This document shows positions 38,894-46,970 of a stretch of 64,000 nt of DNA, in pieces; the stretch's first letter is position 1, and the number at the start of each line of letters is the position of its first letter. The stretch is from Chitinophagaceae bacterium (GTDB lineage: Bacteria; Bacteroidota; Bacteroidia; Chitinophagales; Chitinophagaceae), in assembly GCA_016703625.1 (NCBI GenBank), contig JADJBP010000001.1:186001-250000 (forward strand), in the 5' to 3' direction. The notes under the pieces are model-generated. The model was not told where the DNA came from. It searched no databases and saw nothing but the letters and a program-made list of their open reading frames with translations. Position numbers and translations under genes: made by a program.

Positions 38894-39949
38894 ATGTACA
38901 TCAGGTCAACCGGCAATATCTCCCCGCAAAAAACCTTTGGCCACCAGCCATTGGTTGATGCTGTTGTGTATACCGGCAACCGCCTTGCCTGTATTGAACC
39001 CGACTACAAAGCATTCATTGATCCCAAACAGATCCGCAGGATGAGCCGTATCATACGTATGGGGGTAGCCGCTGCTATGGAATGTTTGCAGGAAGCCGGC
39101 ATTAAAGAACCCGATGCCATTGTAACCGGTACTGCCTACGGCTGCCTGGAAGACACCAACCTGTTTTTAAGCAAGATGGTTGAGTTTAATGAAGACCTGC
39201 TTACGCCAACTGCTTTTATACAATCAACACATAATACCATCGGCGCACAAATTGGCCTGTTGCTGAAAAGCAATCATTACAACAATACATTTGTACACCG
39301 GGGGTTTTCTTTTGAAAGCGCTTTGCTTGATGGTATGATGTTGTTAAATGAAAATGAAGCAACAAATGTATTGGTTGGCGCCATTGATGAGATCACCAAT
39401 CCAAGTCATGCTATATTGAACAGGATGGCATTGTATAAACAGGGCCCGGTTTCAAACCTTGACATCTATAAAACCAGGTCAAGGGGAACCATTGCCGGGG
39501 AAGGGTCTGCTTTTTTCTTACTGGCAAAAGAACCATCAGGAAAGGATTATGCCAAACTGGATGGCCTGCATACTTTTTATAAGCCTGCCGGGGATTCTGA
39601 AATTGAAGAACAGCTTAATGCTTTTTTGGAAAAACAGGGGGTCAAATACAATGATATAGACCTCATCATCACCGGGAATAATGGCGATGCCGGCGGGGAT
39701 AAGGTTTACGAACAACTGGCCAAATCACTATTTCAAAATAACGATCTGATCAATTATAAACATTTGTGCGGCGAATATCCAACTGCTTCTGCTTTTGCTA
39801 TGTGGCTGGGTGCAACGGTCATTAGATCCGGGGAACTGCCTGCTGTATTGAATTACACCGGTTCTGCCGGTAAAAAGATCAACAGGGTTTTAATTTATAA
39901 TCACTACCTGGGCATACATCATTCTTTATCTTTGCTGTCGGCATGCTGA
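38894..39949 (+). CDS. Ketosynthase chain-length-factor-like protein, cassette 1
   Basis: About 351 residues from ATG 38894; an earlier in-frame codon at 38789 lies in the hairpin repeat and is rejected. The ketosynthase fold is visible (IRRMSRIIRMGVAAAM, IAGEGSAFFLLA, GEYPTASAFAMWLG). The nucleophile region reads FIQSTHNTIGAQIG, so there is no catalytic Cys, and the HGTGT and GHTxG histidines are missing. These are the marks of a chain length factor. Its last 7 bases overlap the deacetylase start. It pairs with the KS at 37579 and has a paralogue at 44200-45256. Confidence 0.83.
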   Translation: MYIRSTGNISPQKTFGHQPLVDAVVYTGNRLACIEPDYKAFIDPKQIRRMSRIIRMGVAAAMECLQEAGIKEPDAIVTGTAYGCLEDTNLFLSKMVEFNEDLLTPTAFIQSTHNTIGAQIGLLLKSNHYNNTFVHRGFSFESALLDGMMLLNENEATNVLVGAIDEITNPSHAILNRMALYKQGPVSNLDIYKTRSRGTIAGEGSAFFLLAKEPSGKDYAKLDGLHTFYKPAGDSEIEEQLNAFLEKQGVKYNDIDLIITGNNGDAGGDKVYEQLAKSLFQNNDLINYKHLCGEYPTASAFAMWLGATVIRSGELPAVLNYTGSAGKKINRVLIYNHYLGIHHSLSLLSAC

Positions 39950-40711
39950 ACTTCCGCAACACAAATATCTTTTTTATAATACTGCTTGCTGCCGGCATAG
40001 GAATTTATATACAATACGGTTTCCCTTTTTATTTCATTTTCCTATTGCCTATTGCCTATTGCCTTATTGTATTCTGGGGTTGTTATTATGTTGGCTCCAA
40101 TTTTTTTATTACAATTGTTTGTAAGGCAAATACCGCAAACAAAGAAATTGCCATCAGTTTTGATGATGGCCCTGCAACATTGTTTACTCCTGGAATTTTA
40201 CAGGTATTAAAAAATGAACATGTAAAAGCAACATTTTTTTGTATTGGCAGCCGTATTGCCGGCAACGAAGCCATTTTAAAACAGGTGCATGCAGATGGCC
40301 ATATCATCGGCAACCACAGTTATTCGCATCATTTCTGGTTTGACCTGTATTCTGCAAAAAAATGCAGGATGACCTGGCATTGATGGATTCAAATGGAAAA
40401 AGTTACCGGGCTTAAACCAAAACTGTTCCGGCCTCCATACGGTGTTACCAACCCCAATGTTAAAAAAGCGATCATTACCGGCAGTTATATTCCTGTTGGC
40501 TGGAGTGTAAGGTCAATGGATACGGTTATAAAGATGAAAAAAACTGCTGAACAGGATCAATGCCGGCATACAGCCGGGCGCCGTATTTCTTTTTCATGAT
40601 ACCTGTAATATTACTTTAAAGGTTTTGCCGGAATTTATACAAGAAGTTAAAAAAAGAGGATACCAGGTTGTACCGTTGGATAAATTGTTAGATTTGCAGG
40701 CTTATGTATAA
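39943..40711 (+). CDS. Polysaccharide deacetylase (at least three frameshifts)
   Basis: About 256 residues if repaired. N-terminal membrane segments (residues about 8-50), then the NodB domain with SFDDGPA (metal and base Asp), HSYSHH (metal His pair), LFRPPYGV and VGWSVRSMDT. The frame shifts near 40360, near 40391 and near 40531, all beside A runs. The last part reads AVFLFHDTCN, then LPEFIQEVKKRGYQVVPLD, and ends at TAA 40709-40711, 8 bases into the LolA gene. The family removes N- or O-acetyl groups from carbohydrates. Its substrate in a pigment cluster is not known to me. Confidence 0.75.
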
Positions 40712-41339
40712 AATTGTACTCTTTACCCTTTTACTGGCTTCATCATTTTCAGTAACTGCACAATATGCAGGCTTCAGCCCCGTAACAAACCTGGCCAGGT
40801 TTAAAGCTGAATTTGCCGCCGCAACCCAAAAGACAGGTTCTATAAAAAGTGATTTTGAGCAGGATAAGAACCTTGCCATGCTTTCTGAAAAGATCACATC
40901 CAGGGGCAATTTCTGGTTTAAGAAAGACAGCCGGGTGCGGATGGAATATAAACAACCGTTTAAATACCTGATGATACTGAATAAGGATAAAGTATTTGTA
41001 AAAGACGGGCAAAAGGAAACCAAAGTTTCCACCAGGTCAAATAAAATTTTTCAGCAGATCAATAAGATCATGATCGATTGTATGCAGGGAACCACCCTCG
41101 ACAATACTGATTTTAAAACCCGTGTCTTTGAAAATAAAACCAGTGCACTGGTTGAATTAACCCCGTTAACAAAAGGTATGAAAGAAATGTTTACATTCAT
41201 CAATGTAATTGTTGATAAGAAGGATTTTTCTGTAAGCAGTATTCAAATGCAGGAAATTTCAGGCGATAATACCATCATGCGTTTTACCAATAAAGAACTG
41301 AATGTTGCCATTCCGGATAACTTATTTGATATTAAGTAG
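40704..41339 (+). CDS. LolA-like outer membrane lipoprotein carrier
   Basis: 211 residues with a signal peptide (MYKIVLFTLLLASSFSVTAQ). The periplasmic part has the LolA pattern: an early helix with SIKSDFEQDKNL, then ITSRGNFWFKKDSRVRMEY and YLMILNKDKVFVKDG. It ferries lipidic cargo across the periplasm. In aryl polyene clusters a LolA-like protein is standard and is thought to carry the pigment lipid to the outer membrane. It overlaps the deacetylase end and the lipoprotein start (41302), which indicates coupled translation. Confidence 0.85.
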   Translation: MYKIVLFTLLLASSFSVTAQYAGFSPVTNLARFKAEFAAATQKTGSIKSDFEQDKNLAMLSEKITSRGNFWFKKDSRVRMEYKQPFKYLMILNKDKVFVKDGQKETKVSTRSNKIFQQINKIMIDCMQGTTLDNTDFKTRVFENKTSALVELTPLTKGMKEMFTFINVIVDKKDFSVSSIQMQEISGDNTIMRFTNKELNVAIPDNLFDIK

Positions 41340-41934
41340 CTGTTTGCCTGTTCTGTTTGCATGCACACCGGTGCATCAGCAAATGCAATCATCAACAGTC
41401 AATGTGCCTGTGCTGCAAAAATTCAGGCCTGCATTTACAGTTGCCCTTTACAACACACAGGTTGATGTAATGGGCAATCATTTAAGTGGTTTGCTGCTTA
41501 TTAAAAAAATGCCCGACAGCAGTACCCGTATCGTATTCAGTAACGAGATGGGATTTACCTTTTTTGATTTTGAATTTGCTGCTGATGGAACTTTTAAAGT
41601 GTATTCCATCATTAAAAAATTAAATAAAAGATCAGTTATAAAAACACTGCAGCATGATTTTGAGCTGGTATTGATGAACAACCTGGAAAATTCCCGCGCT
41701 ACGGTAAAAACAAAAGGCGGGCTTATTTATTTTATTTTTCCGCAAACAAAGGGCTTTAATTATTATATTACAAACCAAAGCGGTAATGAACTGGTACGGA
41801 TGGAACGGGCATCCAGCAAAAAAACAATTGTAGAGGCGGTGATGAAAAATTATATCAAAGGTGTACCGGATACCATTGGCATATCGCACAAAACATTTGA
41901 ATTTAACATCGGGTTAAAAAGAATAGAACGATAA
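41302..41934 (+). CDS. Outer membrane lipoprotein of unknown function
   Basis: 210 residues. ATG 41302 lies 38 bases inside the LolA gene. The signal ends in a lipobox LFACTP, so the mature protein starts with a lipidated Cys. The mature part is beta-rich (VALYNTQVDVMGNHLSGLLLIKK...). This pattern is what a LolB-like partner of LolA would show, but I cannot confirm homology. The stop overlaps the next start as TAATG at 41932-41936. Its likely task is receiving the pigment lipid at the outer membrane, by inference from position. Confidence 0.7.
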   Translation: MLPFRITYLILSSCLPVLFACTPVHQQMQSSTVNVPVLQKFRPAFTVALYNTQVDVMGNHLSGLLLIKKMPDSSTRIVFSNEMGFTFFDFEFAADGTFKVYSIIKKLNKRSVIKTLQHDFELVLMNNLENSRATVKTKGGLIYFIFPQTKGFNYYITNQSGNELVRMERASSKKTIVEAVMKNYIKGVPDTIGISHKTFEFNIGLKRIER

Positions 41935-42308
41935 TGCTGCTAAACGATTTTTTTACCATTAACAACAGGGAGTCTTCACCCACCGAAATATGGGCTGAAC
42001 TTATTATTGACCCCAATCATAAAATATTTGAAGGCCATTTTCCAAACCTGCCTGTGGTGCCCGGTGTTTGCATGATGCAGATGATCAAGGAAATTATAGA
42101 AGATGTATTAGGCAAAGCCACCAACCTGGTTCATGCTGCTGAAATGAAGTTTATGGCAGTGATCAACCCGCAGGAAAATAACCGGATACAATCCACCATT
42201 AAATATACCACTGATGAAAACGGTGCCATCCATATCATAGCCTCTTTGTATAAGGATGAGTTGGTGCATTTTAAGTTTAAGGGGCAGTTTCGGGTGTCTG
42301 GCCACTAA
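41934..42308 (+). CDS. Hotdog-fold dehydratase-like protein lacking the catalytic Glu (ApeI-like)
   Basis: 124 residues. The FabZ/FabA signature is present as FEGHFPNLPVVPGVCMMQMIKE with His35, the catalytic His of the family. The residue 14 positions later, Glu in FabZ (H54/E68 in E. coli), is Gln49 here. This is the reverse of the protein at 31599-32027, which has the Glu but no His. A mixed dimer would have one complete His/Glu pair per site. It is the last gene of the long plus-strand operon. Its 3' end is duplicated just downstream (42391-42441). Confidence 0.82.
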   Translation: MLLNDFFTINNRESSPTEIWAELIIDPNHKIFEGHFPNLPVVPGVCMMQMIKEIIEDVLGKATNLVHAAEMKFMAVINPQENNRIQSTIKYTTDENGAIHIIASLYKDELVHFKFKGQFRVSGH

Positions 42309-42528
42309 GCAGAGCCTTTCCACAATTAGTTTATCAGCAAATCAGCTGTTTTAATTTTTTGGAGTATTAGTATTGGCCTGACACCTAATTAGGATGAACT
42401 TGTGCATTTTAAGTTTAAGGGGCTGTTGAAATTGTGTGGTCAATAAGACGTTTCTTTTTTACAAATGGTTTATCAGCTGATTAGTCAGCTTTTTAGTTTT
42501 TGAAGTGTTTGTAGTGGCCTGAGACCTA
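42253..42528 (+). repeat. Diverged tandem repeat (period 138) of the hotdog gene's 3' end
   Basis: Unit 1 begins at 42253 (AGGATGAGTTGGTGCATTTT), unit 2 at 42391 (AGGATGAACTTGTGCATTTT). Both include codons for DELVHFKFKG, a stop, a stretch with TTTATCAGC, and GGCCTGA(C/G)ACCTAA at the end. Unit 2 encodes an in-frame tail DELVHFKFKGLLKLCGQ and a stop. It is a relic of a second gene copy or a local duplication. No other gene is seen between 42309 and 42537. Confidence 0.85.
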
Positions 42529-42537
42529 AAAATAAAC

Positions 42538-43974
42538 TCAGGAATTTTTTTTAACTTCTTTCTCCGGCATTACCCGGTTGATCAGATCCAGCGCAGGCCC
42601 CGTCATAAATGTAGTTACCAGTGCCATCAACACCATCATGGCAAATATTTCCGGCGAAAGTATCCCAAGGTCATAACCAATATTTAAAACGATCAGTTGC
42701 ATCAACCCGCGGGTATTCATCAATACGCCGATGGATAAACTGTCTTTCCAGCTTTGGCCAACCATACGTGCTGCCAATGCACTGCCGCCAAATTTTCCGG
42801 CAACGGCAACCAGCAATATCCATCCAAATGTGATCCACAAATGACCTTCATTGATTAAGCCGATCTCTGTTCTTAAACCGGTTATTACAAAAAACAGGGG
42901 CAATAACAGGATGATGCTTACGTCTTCGATCTTATCAACAACGATCTTTCGGAAACTGAAACTGCCCGGCATAATAACACCGGCCATGAATGCACCAAAC
43001 AGGGCATGTACACCGATGATTGAAGTGATATAAGATGATATGATCAGGATAACAAACAGCAGGGCGATGATGGGCGTTCTTCTTTTTATTTTGTTATCGT
43101 ACACAGTACTCAGCCTTTCTAAATAAGGCCGAACCCCTTTCATCATAATGAACACATACACAACCGCGAACCCGATGGTATATAAAACACTGATGGAAGA
43201 ACCGGATTTTACCAAAGCAATCACCGCCGCCAGGATACACCAGGCGGTTAGGTCATCAGCAGCAGCGCAGGTAAGGGCCATGGCGCCCAGCCGGGATCGG
43301 GTAAGCCCTTTTTCCTGCAGGATCCTGGCCAGTACCGGGAATGCAGTAATGCTCATGGCAATACCCATGAATAAGGCAAAGGATAAAAAAGAGGTACCGG
43401 CAGGGGCATAGTCACGGTAAATAAAATAAGCAAGTGTTACACCAAGCGCATAAGGAATGATGATACTGGCATGGCTGATGATAACGGCATCGTATGCCTG
43501 CTTGCCGATGGCCTTCAGGTCGATCTCCATACCGATGATGAACATAAAAAGAATGAGGCCGATCTGGCTTAAGAAATTAAGGGTACCCAGGGAGGCTGCC
43601 GGGAATAAAAAATGATTGATACCCGGGAAAAATAAACCCAGGACTGACGGCCCCAAAATGATGCCGGCCACTATTTCACCGATCACTGCAGGCTGACCGA
43701 TCTTTCTGAATAAAAAACCGGCAAAGCGTGCAACCGCAATGATCACAATGATCTGCAACAGCAATACCGCAAGCGGGTCAGTAAGATTTTGGATGAAGGA
43801 GTCTTTGAAAAACTGGAAACTGTCAATGGTTGATGTTTCTTTTGCTTTTTGTGCCTGCTGTACCGTAAAAACCGGGTCCTGCAGGTATGCTCCTTTTTTT
43901 ATGATCCAGAAGATAACGGTTCCCAGTCCGGCAACGATGAAGAAATAAAAAAGGGAACTCCACTTTTTTTTCAT
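42538..43974 (-). CDS. Cation:proton antiporter (CPA2/KefB type)
   Basis: 478 residues with an N-terminal helix (about 9-25), a periplasmic linker and 12 or so membrane segments from about residue 70. Motifs of the Na+/H+ exchanger domain are VIGEIVAGIILGPSVLG, FMFIIGMEID and ALTCAAADDLTAW (the AxDD-type ion site). No C-terminal TrkA-N domain. It exchanges Na+ or K+ for H+ at the inner membrane. It sits between the two convergent pigment operons. It may be a passenger; a link with pigment biology is not evident. Confidence 0.87.
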   Translation of the reverse strand: MKKKWSSLFYFFIVAGLGTVIFWIIKKGAYLQDPVFTVQQAQKAKETSTIDSFQFFKDSFIQNLTDPLAVLLLQIIVIIAVARFAGFLFRKIGQPAVIGEIVAGIILGPSVLGLFFPGINHFLFPAASLGTLNFLSQIGLILFMFIIGMEIDLKAIGKQAYDAVIISHASIIIPYALGVTLAYFIYRDYAPAGTSFLSFALFMGIAMSITAFPVLARILQEKGLTRSRLGAMALTCAAADDLTAWCILAAVIALVKSGSSISVLYTIGFAVVYVFIMMKGVRPYLERLSTVYDNKIKRRTPIIALLFVILIISSYITSIIGVHALFGAFMAGVIMPGSFSFRKIVVDKIEDVSIILLLPLFFVITGLRTEIGLINEGHLWITFGWILLVAVAGKFGGSALAARMVGQSWKDSLSIGVLMNTRGLMQLIVLNIGYDLGILSPEIFAMMVLMALVTTFMTGPALDLINRVMPEKEVKKNS

Positions 43975-44020
43975 GCTGTTTTACTATTTATTCCTGCTCA
44001 TGTTTTTTAAGATTTTTGAG

Positions 44021-44122
44021 CCACATAGGATATAGGGTTAATATAGGTTAACAATTAAAAACAGATATTTAAACCATAAATATATCCTGTGTGTTTTCTA
44101 TTGTTAACTATGTCCTATGTGG
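44021..44122. repeat. Intergenic inverted repeat with two nested arm pairs
   Basis: CCACATAGGA (44021-44030) pairs with TCCTATGTGG (44113-44122), and GTTAACAAT (44047-44055) pairs with ATTGTTAAC (44100-44108). It fills the 225-base gap between the antiporter start and the CLF-like gene's 3' end. Elements starting CCACATAGG are frequent in Bacteroidota intergenic DNA, as I remember. Confidence 0.75.
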
Positions 44123-44199
44123 TTCATTATTTAAAGAAACAAAAATTTTTGCTGAATCGGCAAAAAGGTCATTATATTAAATTTCAGGAAAAAAAATAA

Positions 44200-45256
44200 T
44201 CAACATCCCTTAACCAAAACAAAACTATGCTGCAAGCCTTTAAAATTATTATACATCAAAATATTTTTGTACCCTTTTTCAGAAGACTCACGCTTCAGCA
44301 TATGTTCGGGGATCTGCTGCAGTTCCAGGATCCTGCAGGCATACCAGAGGCCCATGGCGGCTGCAGTATCATAATCGCCGGTGAGGTGTTTATACCGGGC
44401 AATGGTTGTATCAGCGGTAAGCACGGTTTCACAGGCAAGGTAAAATGGTAAAGTACGGTTGTCGCCGTTCTCGCCGGAAAGGAAAAGATCGATCGATGTA
44501 CCGGGCTGCACATTTTTTTCCAGGAAGATCTTTAATTGTTGTTTAACAAGGTCAGCATCCGTACTGTGTAAAGTATTGATGGCTGTTATTGAAGCAGCAG
44601 CATGTACAGGTTCAGCATTCACCACAAACATGGCTGCACCTTCTCCAACTACACAACCGGGGCTGTCTGTTTCATACAATTGTTTATTCGGATATGTTCT
44701 TCTTTTTATAAGCCCTGCCAGTTTTCAATATTAAAATGATAAGAAGAGATTTCATCCACCCCGCCAAGCAAATAGCTGTTTTCGGGATTGGCGTTGAGCT
44801 GCATCACGGCATCGATCATTGCATTTTCAAAAGCAAGTCCCCCGTGAATATGGGTGATGTTATAACCTTTGTTTTTGGTGATCATGCCCAACTGGCCGGC
44901 AATTACATTACTGGTACTTTGTACAAAATTGCCGGGTGTAAGCTGCCCCTCTTCATATTGAACGATCTGGTTTAAAATTTTACACATTCATCCATACCTG
45001 CATTTGCCGAGCCGATGATGATGCCATTCACAGAGCCCTGTGGGTTTATGTTCTCATTTTGTTTGATCAGTGGCAAAGCCGCTCCAACACCCATCCGTAT
45101 GGCTTTACCCATCCGGCGTAAAACACCCGGGGGGATCCCTTCATAGGCAGGTTCGATAGCCAGCATTTTATTGTCTGCCGGTTCATGATTCATTTCAATG
45201 CCGGGCTGCAGTGATATTTGTTGCGGCGATATGCAATATGTGTTATGAATGTACAT
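44200..45256 (-). CDS. Ketosynthase chain-length-factor-like protein, cassette 2 (two frameshifts)
   Basis: About 352 residues if repaired, the same length as cassette 1 CLF (38894). Three frames join: MYIHNTYCISPQQISLQPG to GMDECVK, then ILNQIVQYEEGQLTPGNF, then from about 44690 RTYPNKQLYETDSPGCVVGEG to the end FVLVKGC. The breaks are near 44978 (an A lost from an A run) and near 44690 (a base lost at GGGCTT). The nucleophile region FVQSTSNVIAGQLG has no Cys, as in a chain length factor. A palindromic element is built into the reading frame at 45024-45050 (NPQGSVNG). Confidence 0.8.
45024..45050 (-). repeat. Palindromic element inside the cassette 2 CLF gene
   Basis: On the minus strand CATAAACCCACAGGGCTCTG then TGAATGG, encoding INPQGSVNG. 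The core CCCACAGGGCTCTGTG is shared with 45820-45846 and with the leader at 26658-26681. Confidence 0.7.
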
Positions 45257-45342
45257 TCGTTAATTATTCATGTTTATTTAATTGTACTGTCAGCCGCATA
45301 GGGGGACTTGCACCTGACAGCGTATAAATTAACCGTATCTTA

Positions 45343-46553
45343 TTATTCCACTTTTGAAAAAATTAATGATGAACAATTGCCGCCAAAACCAAAAGAGTTG
45401 CTCATGACATGATTGACCGGCATTTTTTTATAGTGCTCAACCGGGGTTAAACCGGTAGCCGGTATTTTATTTTTAAAATGCAGGTTTTGATATACTTCCT
45501 GGTTTACCAGGCTTAAAATACTGAACACGGCTTCAATGGCCCCGGCAGCACCCAGGGTATGCCCGGTATTTCCTTTGGAGGATGCAAAGGGAGGCGGTTT
45601 ATCAAATAAACGGATCATGGCCCTGCTTTCCACCTCATCATTATTTTCCGTTCCGGTACCATGTGCATTGATAAAATCAATTTTGCCGGGAGTAAGGTTG
45701 GCAAGTTTCAACGCTCCCTGCATGGCCAGGAACGGGCCGTCGCCCTCATCCGATAAGGAAGAAGGGTGATAGGCGTCATTGGTATTGCAGAATCCTGTTA
45801 ATTCGGCGTACACTTTTTGCCGCTCACAGAGCCCTGCGGGTTAAGGTCTTCTTCTTTTTCCAAAACCAAAAAGGCAGCGCCTTCTCCCAGGTTCAATCCC
45901 TGCCGGCCTTCATCAAAAGGTGTACATATTCCAGGTGATAAAATGTGCAGGGCATTAAAACCATTAATGGTGAATTTGGCCAGGCTGTCTGTGCCACCCA
46001 CAATGGCCCTTTTGGCAAAGCCGTTATTGATAAGCATGGCGCCGTACATGATGGCATTGGCCGATGAAGAACAGGCGGTATTGATGGTATTAACAATACC
46101 GTTCATGCCAAAACGCTTTTGCAGGTACAGGCAAATGGATGCGCCATCATACGATGACAGGTAATCGGACCCATCCTGGTTTTTGTTGGCATCATGATAC
46201 AATTCATCTGTCAGGCACATACCGCCAACGGTGTTTGCACCAACCAATGCAGTATCAAATGAATGTAAATCTTCTTCAGAAAGCCCGCCATCGGCTACCG
46301 CTTCATCAAAAGCATGTAAGGCCAGCATGGTGGTACGGGTCACTCCTTTTTCGGTTATCTGTAATTTGTTAATTAATTCATCATTGCTTAATGGTACCTG
46401 TGCAAATGGTAAAATGCCTGCATATTTAGAAGGGAAAAGATCCAGTTTGTATTGAATACCGCAGGAACCTGCCCGGAGTGCAAGGTGATTTTCGGCTACA
46501 GAATTTCCGATAGCACTTATAAGGCCCATGCCGGTAATAAATATCCTGCTCAA
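45343..46553 (-). CDS. Beta-ketoacyl-ACP synthase II, cassette 2 (frameshifted near 45812)
   Basis: About 403 residues. Cys in INTACSSSANAI, His in NAHGTGTENND and His in NTGHTLGAAGA. The end SNSFGFGGNCSSLIFSKVE is the same as in cassette 1 KS. The frame is lost near 45812 in an A5 run on the coding strand; one more A gives GKKVYAELTGFCNTNDAYH. Just before the break the protein contains NPQGSVSG, made by a palindromic element at 45820-45846. It should pair with the CLF-like protein at 44200 and use the ACP at 46697. Confidence 0.87.
45820..45846 (-). repeat. Palindromic element inside the cassette 2 KS gene
   Basis: Minus strand CCTTAACCCGCAGGGCTCTG then TGAGCGG, encoding LNPQGSVSG in the KS frame. 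Related copies are at 45024-45050 and 26658-26681. Confidence 0.7.
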
Positions 46554-46592
46554 CTAAAAAGATTTAGGAATGGTAAAGTATAAGTTATTGTA

Positions 46593-46680
46593 CTGTCAGC
46601 CTGAGCCTGTAGAAGGCGTTATTATTAAAGAGAAAGAAATATCGCTATTTAAACCGCCTTCGACAGGCTCAGGCTGACAG
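46593..46680. repeat. Long inverted repeat with CAGCCTGAGCCTGT arms
   Basis: Left arm 46593-46618 and right arm 46655-46680 are complementary over 26 bases with one mismatch; the loop is 36 bases. It lies in the gap between ACP and KS of cassette 2. The arm sequence GCCTGAGCCTGTCGAAGG is a very common Bacteroidota repeat, as I recall. Confidence 0.88.
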
Positions 46681-46696
46681 ACGTATGAAAATTTTT

Positions 46697-46960
46697 TTAT
46701 TTCGTACGATGCTCCTCAATATAAGCAGCCATTGTATTGATATCAACCAAAACCTTACGGCCTTCCTTAGGGTCTTTGATATTGATGCCGTATTCCCTGC
46801 CCAATAAAACAATCAATTCAATGGAATCGATCGAATCCAGGCCCAGGCCTTCGCCAAACAAAGGTTCATCATCCTTAATGTCTTCAGGTTTAACAGAGAT
46901 CAGGTTTAAAAACTGGATGATCTGTTCTTTTAACTGTTGTTTTAATGCTGCTGTTTCCAT
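46697..46960 (-). CDS. Acyl carrier protein (minus-strand cassette)
   Basis: 87 residues. GEGLGLDSIDSIELIVLLG carries the phosphopantetheine Ser. The N-terminal KPEDIKDDEPLF and C-terminal INTMAAYIEEH match the plus-strand ACP at 37313 closely. It starts 10 bases downstream of the ABC permease stop and precedes KS and CLF in the same order as in cassette 1. Intact. Confidence 0.92.
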   Translation of the reverse strand: METAALKQQLKEQIIQFLNLISVKPEDIKDDEPLFGEGLGLDSIDSIELIVLLGREYGINIKDPKEGRKVLVDINTMAAYIEEHRTK

Positions 46961-46970
46961 AATAATTTAT

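Noticed and set aside
42309..42537. Terminator between convergent operons
   Set aside because: I looked for a GC-rich stem with a T run and found only the diverged 138-base repeat.
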